This document shows positions 63,618 through 64,000 of a stretch of 64,000 nucleotides of DNA, in pieces. The notes under the pieces were generated by a model. It was not told where the DNA came from, searched no databases, and saw nothing but the letters and a program-made list of their open reading frames with translations. Position 1 is the stretch's first letter, and every line of letters begins with the position of its first letter. Made by a program: the position numbers and the translations under genes. Source of the DNA: Tenacibaculum agarivorans (GTDB lineage Bacteria; Bacteroidota; Bacteroidia; Flavobacteriales; Flavobacteriaceae); contig NZ_MSMP01000004.1 in assembly GCF_001936575.1 (NCBI RefSeq), positions 1 through 64,000 of the forward strand. The letters are read 5' to 3'.

Positions 63618-64000
63618 ATGAAAGGACCTCTATTTTATGCCAAAATATTATTATTTGGAGAATATGGCATCATAAAAGATTCGAAAGGATTAGCTATACC
63701 ATATAATTCTTACAAAGGAGCATTAAAAGTTTCTAAAAACTTATCTGGTCAAGCTCTTAAGTCTAATGGGTATTTACGTGAGTTTTACAAGTATTTATCA
63801 ACTTTAAAAACTGATCTAGTCACTTTCAATTTAAGTGAAATAGAAAAAGATATTGAATCAGGAATGTATTTTGATTCTTCTATACCTCAAGGTTATGGAA
63901 TTGGAAGTTCTGGTGCTTTAGTAGCCTCTATTTATGATAAATATGCTACTGATAAAATTACAGTTCTTGAAAATTTAACCCGTGATAAACTATTAAAATT
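63618..64000 (+). CDS. mvk: mevalonate kinase, partial (cut by window end)
   Basis: The first 127 codons of a GHMP kinase that phosphorylates mevalonate. N-terminus MKGPLFYAKILLFGEYGIIKD, then the ATP loop YGIGSSGALVAS at about 99-110. The gene runs off the window. Its position next to diphosphomevalonate decarboxylase and the Bacteroidota-type GHMP sequence support mevalonate kinase rather than galactokinase. The C-terminal part is not visible. Confidence 0.88.
   Translation, partial: MKGPLFYAKILLFGEYGIIKDSKGLAIPYNSYKGALKVSKNLSGQALKSNGYLREFYKYLSTLKTDLVTFNLSEIEKDIESGMYFDSSIPQGYGIGSSGALVASIYDKYATDKITVLENLTRDKLLK

Overview
The window is an AT-rich bacterial chromosome segment from a member of the Bacteroidota, most probably a marine Flavobacteriaceae. 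Three things point there. Promoters carry the Bacteroidota -7 element TAnnTTTG, several with a TTG about 20 nt upstream. Protein architectures are typical of the group: a SecD-SecF fusion, an Hpt-Adk fusion, a T9SS C-terminal sorting domain, BlaR1 peptidases ending in TonB-type domains, and a mevalonate-type isoprenoid pathway. There is also a PL7 alginate lyase, as expected of an alga-associated marine bacterium. No tRNA, rRNA, insertion sequence, prophage or CRISPR array was found.

Layout. 1-3.5 kb: translation cluster thrS-infC-rpmI-rplT, with infC starting on a non-ATG codon, closed by a strong terminator. 3.5-8 kb: accessory genes ending in a secreted esterase-tectonin-T9SS protein. 8-13.8 kb: secDF, an hpt-adk fusion, a heptamer microsatellite and obg. 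13.8-17 kb (minus): two NlpC/P60 peptidases, lpxB, a small membrane protein and surE. 17-19.8 kb: a DUF1579-like protein and tail-specific protease. 20-24.3 kb: a LytS/LytTR two-component pair divergent from an outer-membrane barrel protein. 24.5-28.8 kb: a DUF5648-like lipoprotein, DUF2797, GH3, a Crp/Fnr regulator and a COQ4-like gene broken by one in-frame TGA. 28.8-35.2 kb (minus): a BlaI-BlaR1-BlaR1 regulatory operon with downstream lipoproteins and a DUF4350-like protein, controlled by a 36-bp perfect palindrome. 35.3-39.9 kb: DUF456, an unannotated minus-strand small RNA, lysS and an orphan secreted protein. 39.9-44 kb: PL7 alginate lyase divergent from a beta-helix lipoprotein. 44-52 kb: comEC, a periplasmic thioredoxin, and an operon of a DPP-IV-type peptidase with two POT peptide transporters. 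52-64 kb: mevalonate genes (HMG-CoA reductase with a C-terminal DUF1569-like domain, GYDIA-type GHMP kinase, diphosphomevalonate decarboxylase, mevalonate kinase cut by the window end) interspersed with a flavoprotein, a CPBP protease, a sterol-desaturase-family enzyme and a second LytS/LytTR pair.

How the genes work together. The DPP-IV peptidase should release dipeptides that the two POT carriers import. The alginate lyase and beta-helix protein look like surface polysaccharide-processing proteins sharing an intergenic region with repeated TTGG-N4-CCAA sites. BlaI should repress its own operon through the palindrome and be relieved by the two membrane BlaR1 peptidases. HMG-CoA reductase, the GHMP kinases and the decarboxylase supply isopentenyl diphosphate.

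The most novel-looking item is the standalone RNA at 35806-35908 (minus), with its own promoter and terminator and an alternative fold resembling a compact 6S-type RNA. Other points of interest are the broken COQ4-like gene beside an FNR-like box, the HMGR-DUF1569 fusion, the near-identical BlaR1 tandem, a possibly leaderless comEC, and the GATATTA repeat array.
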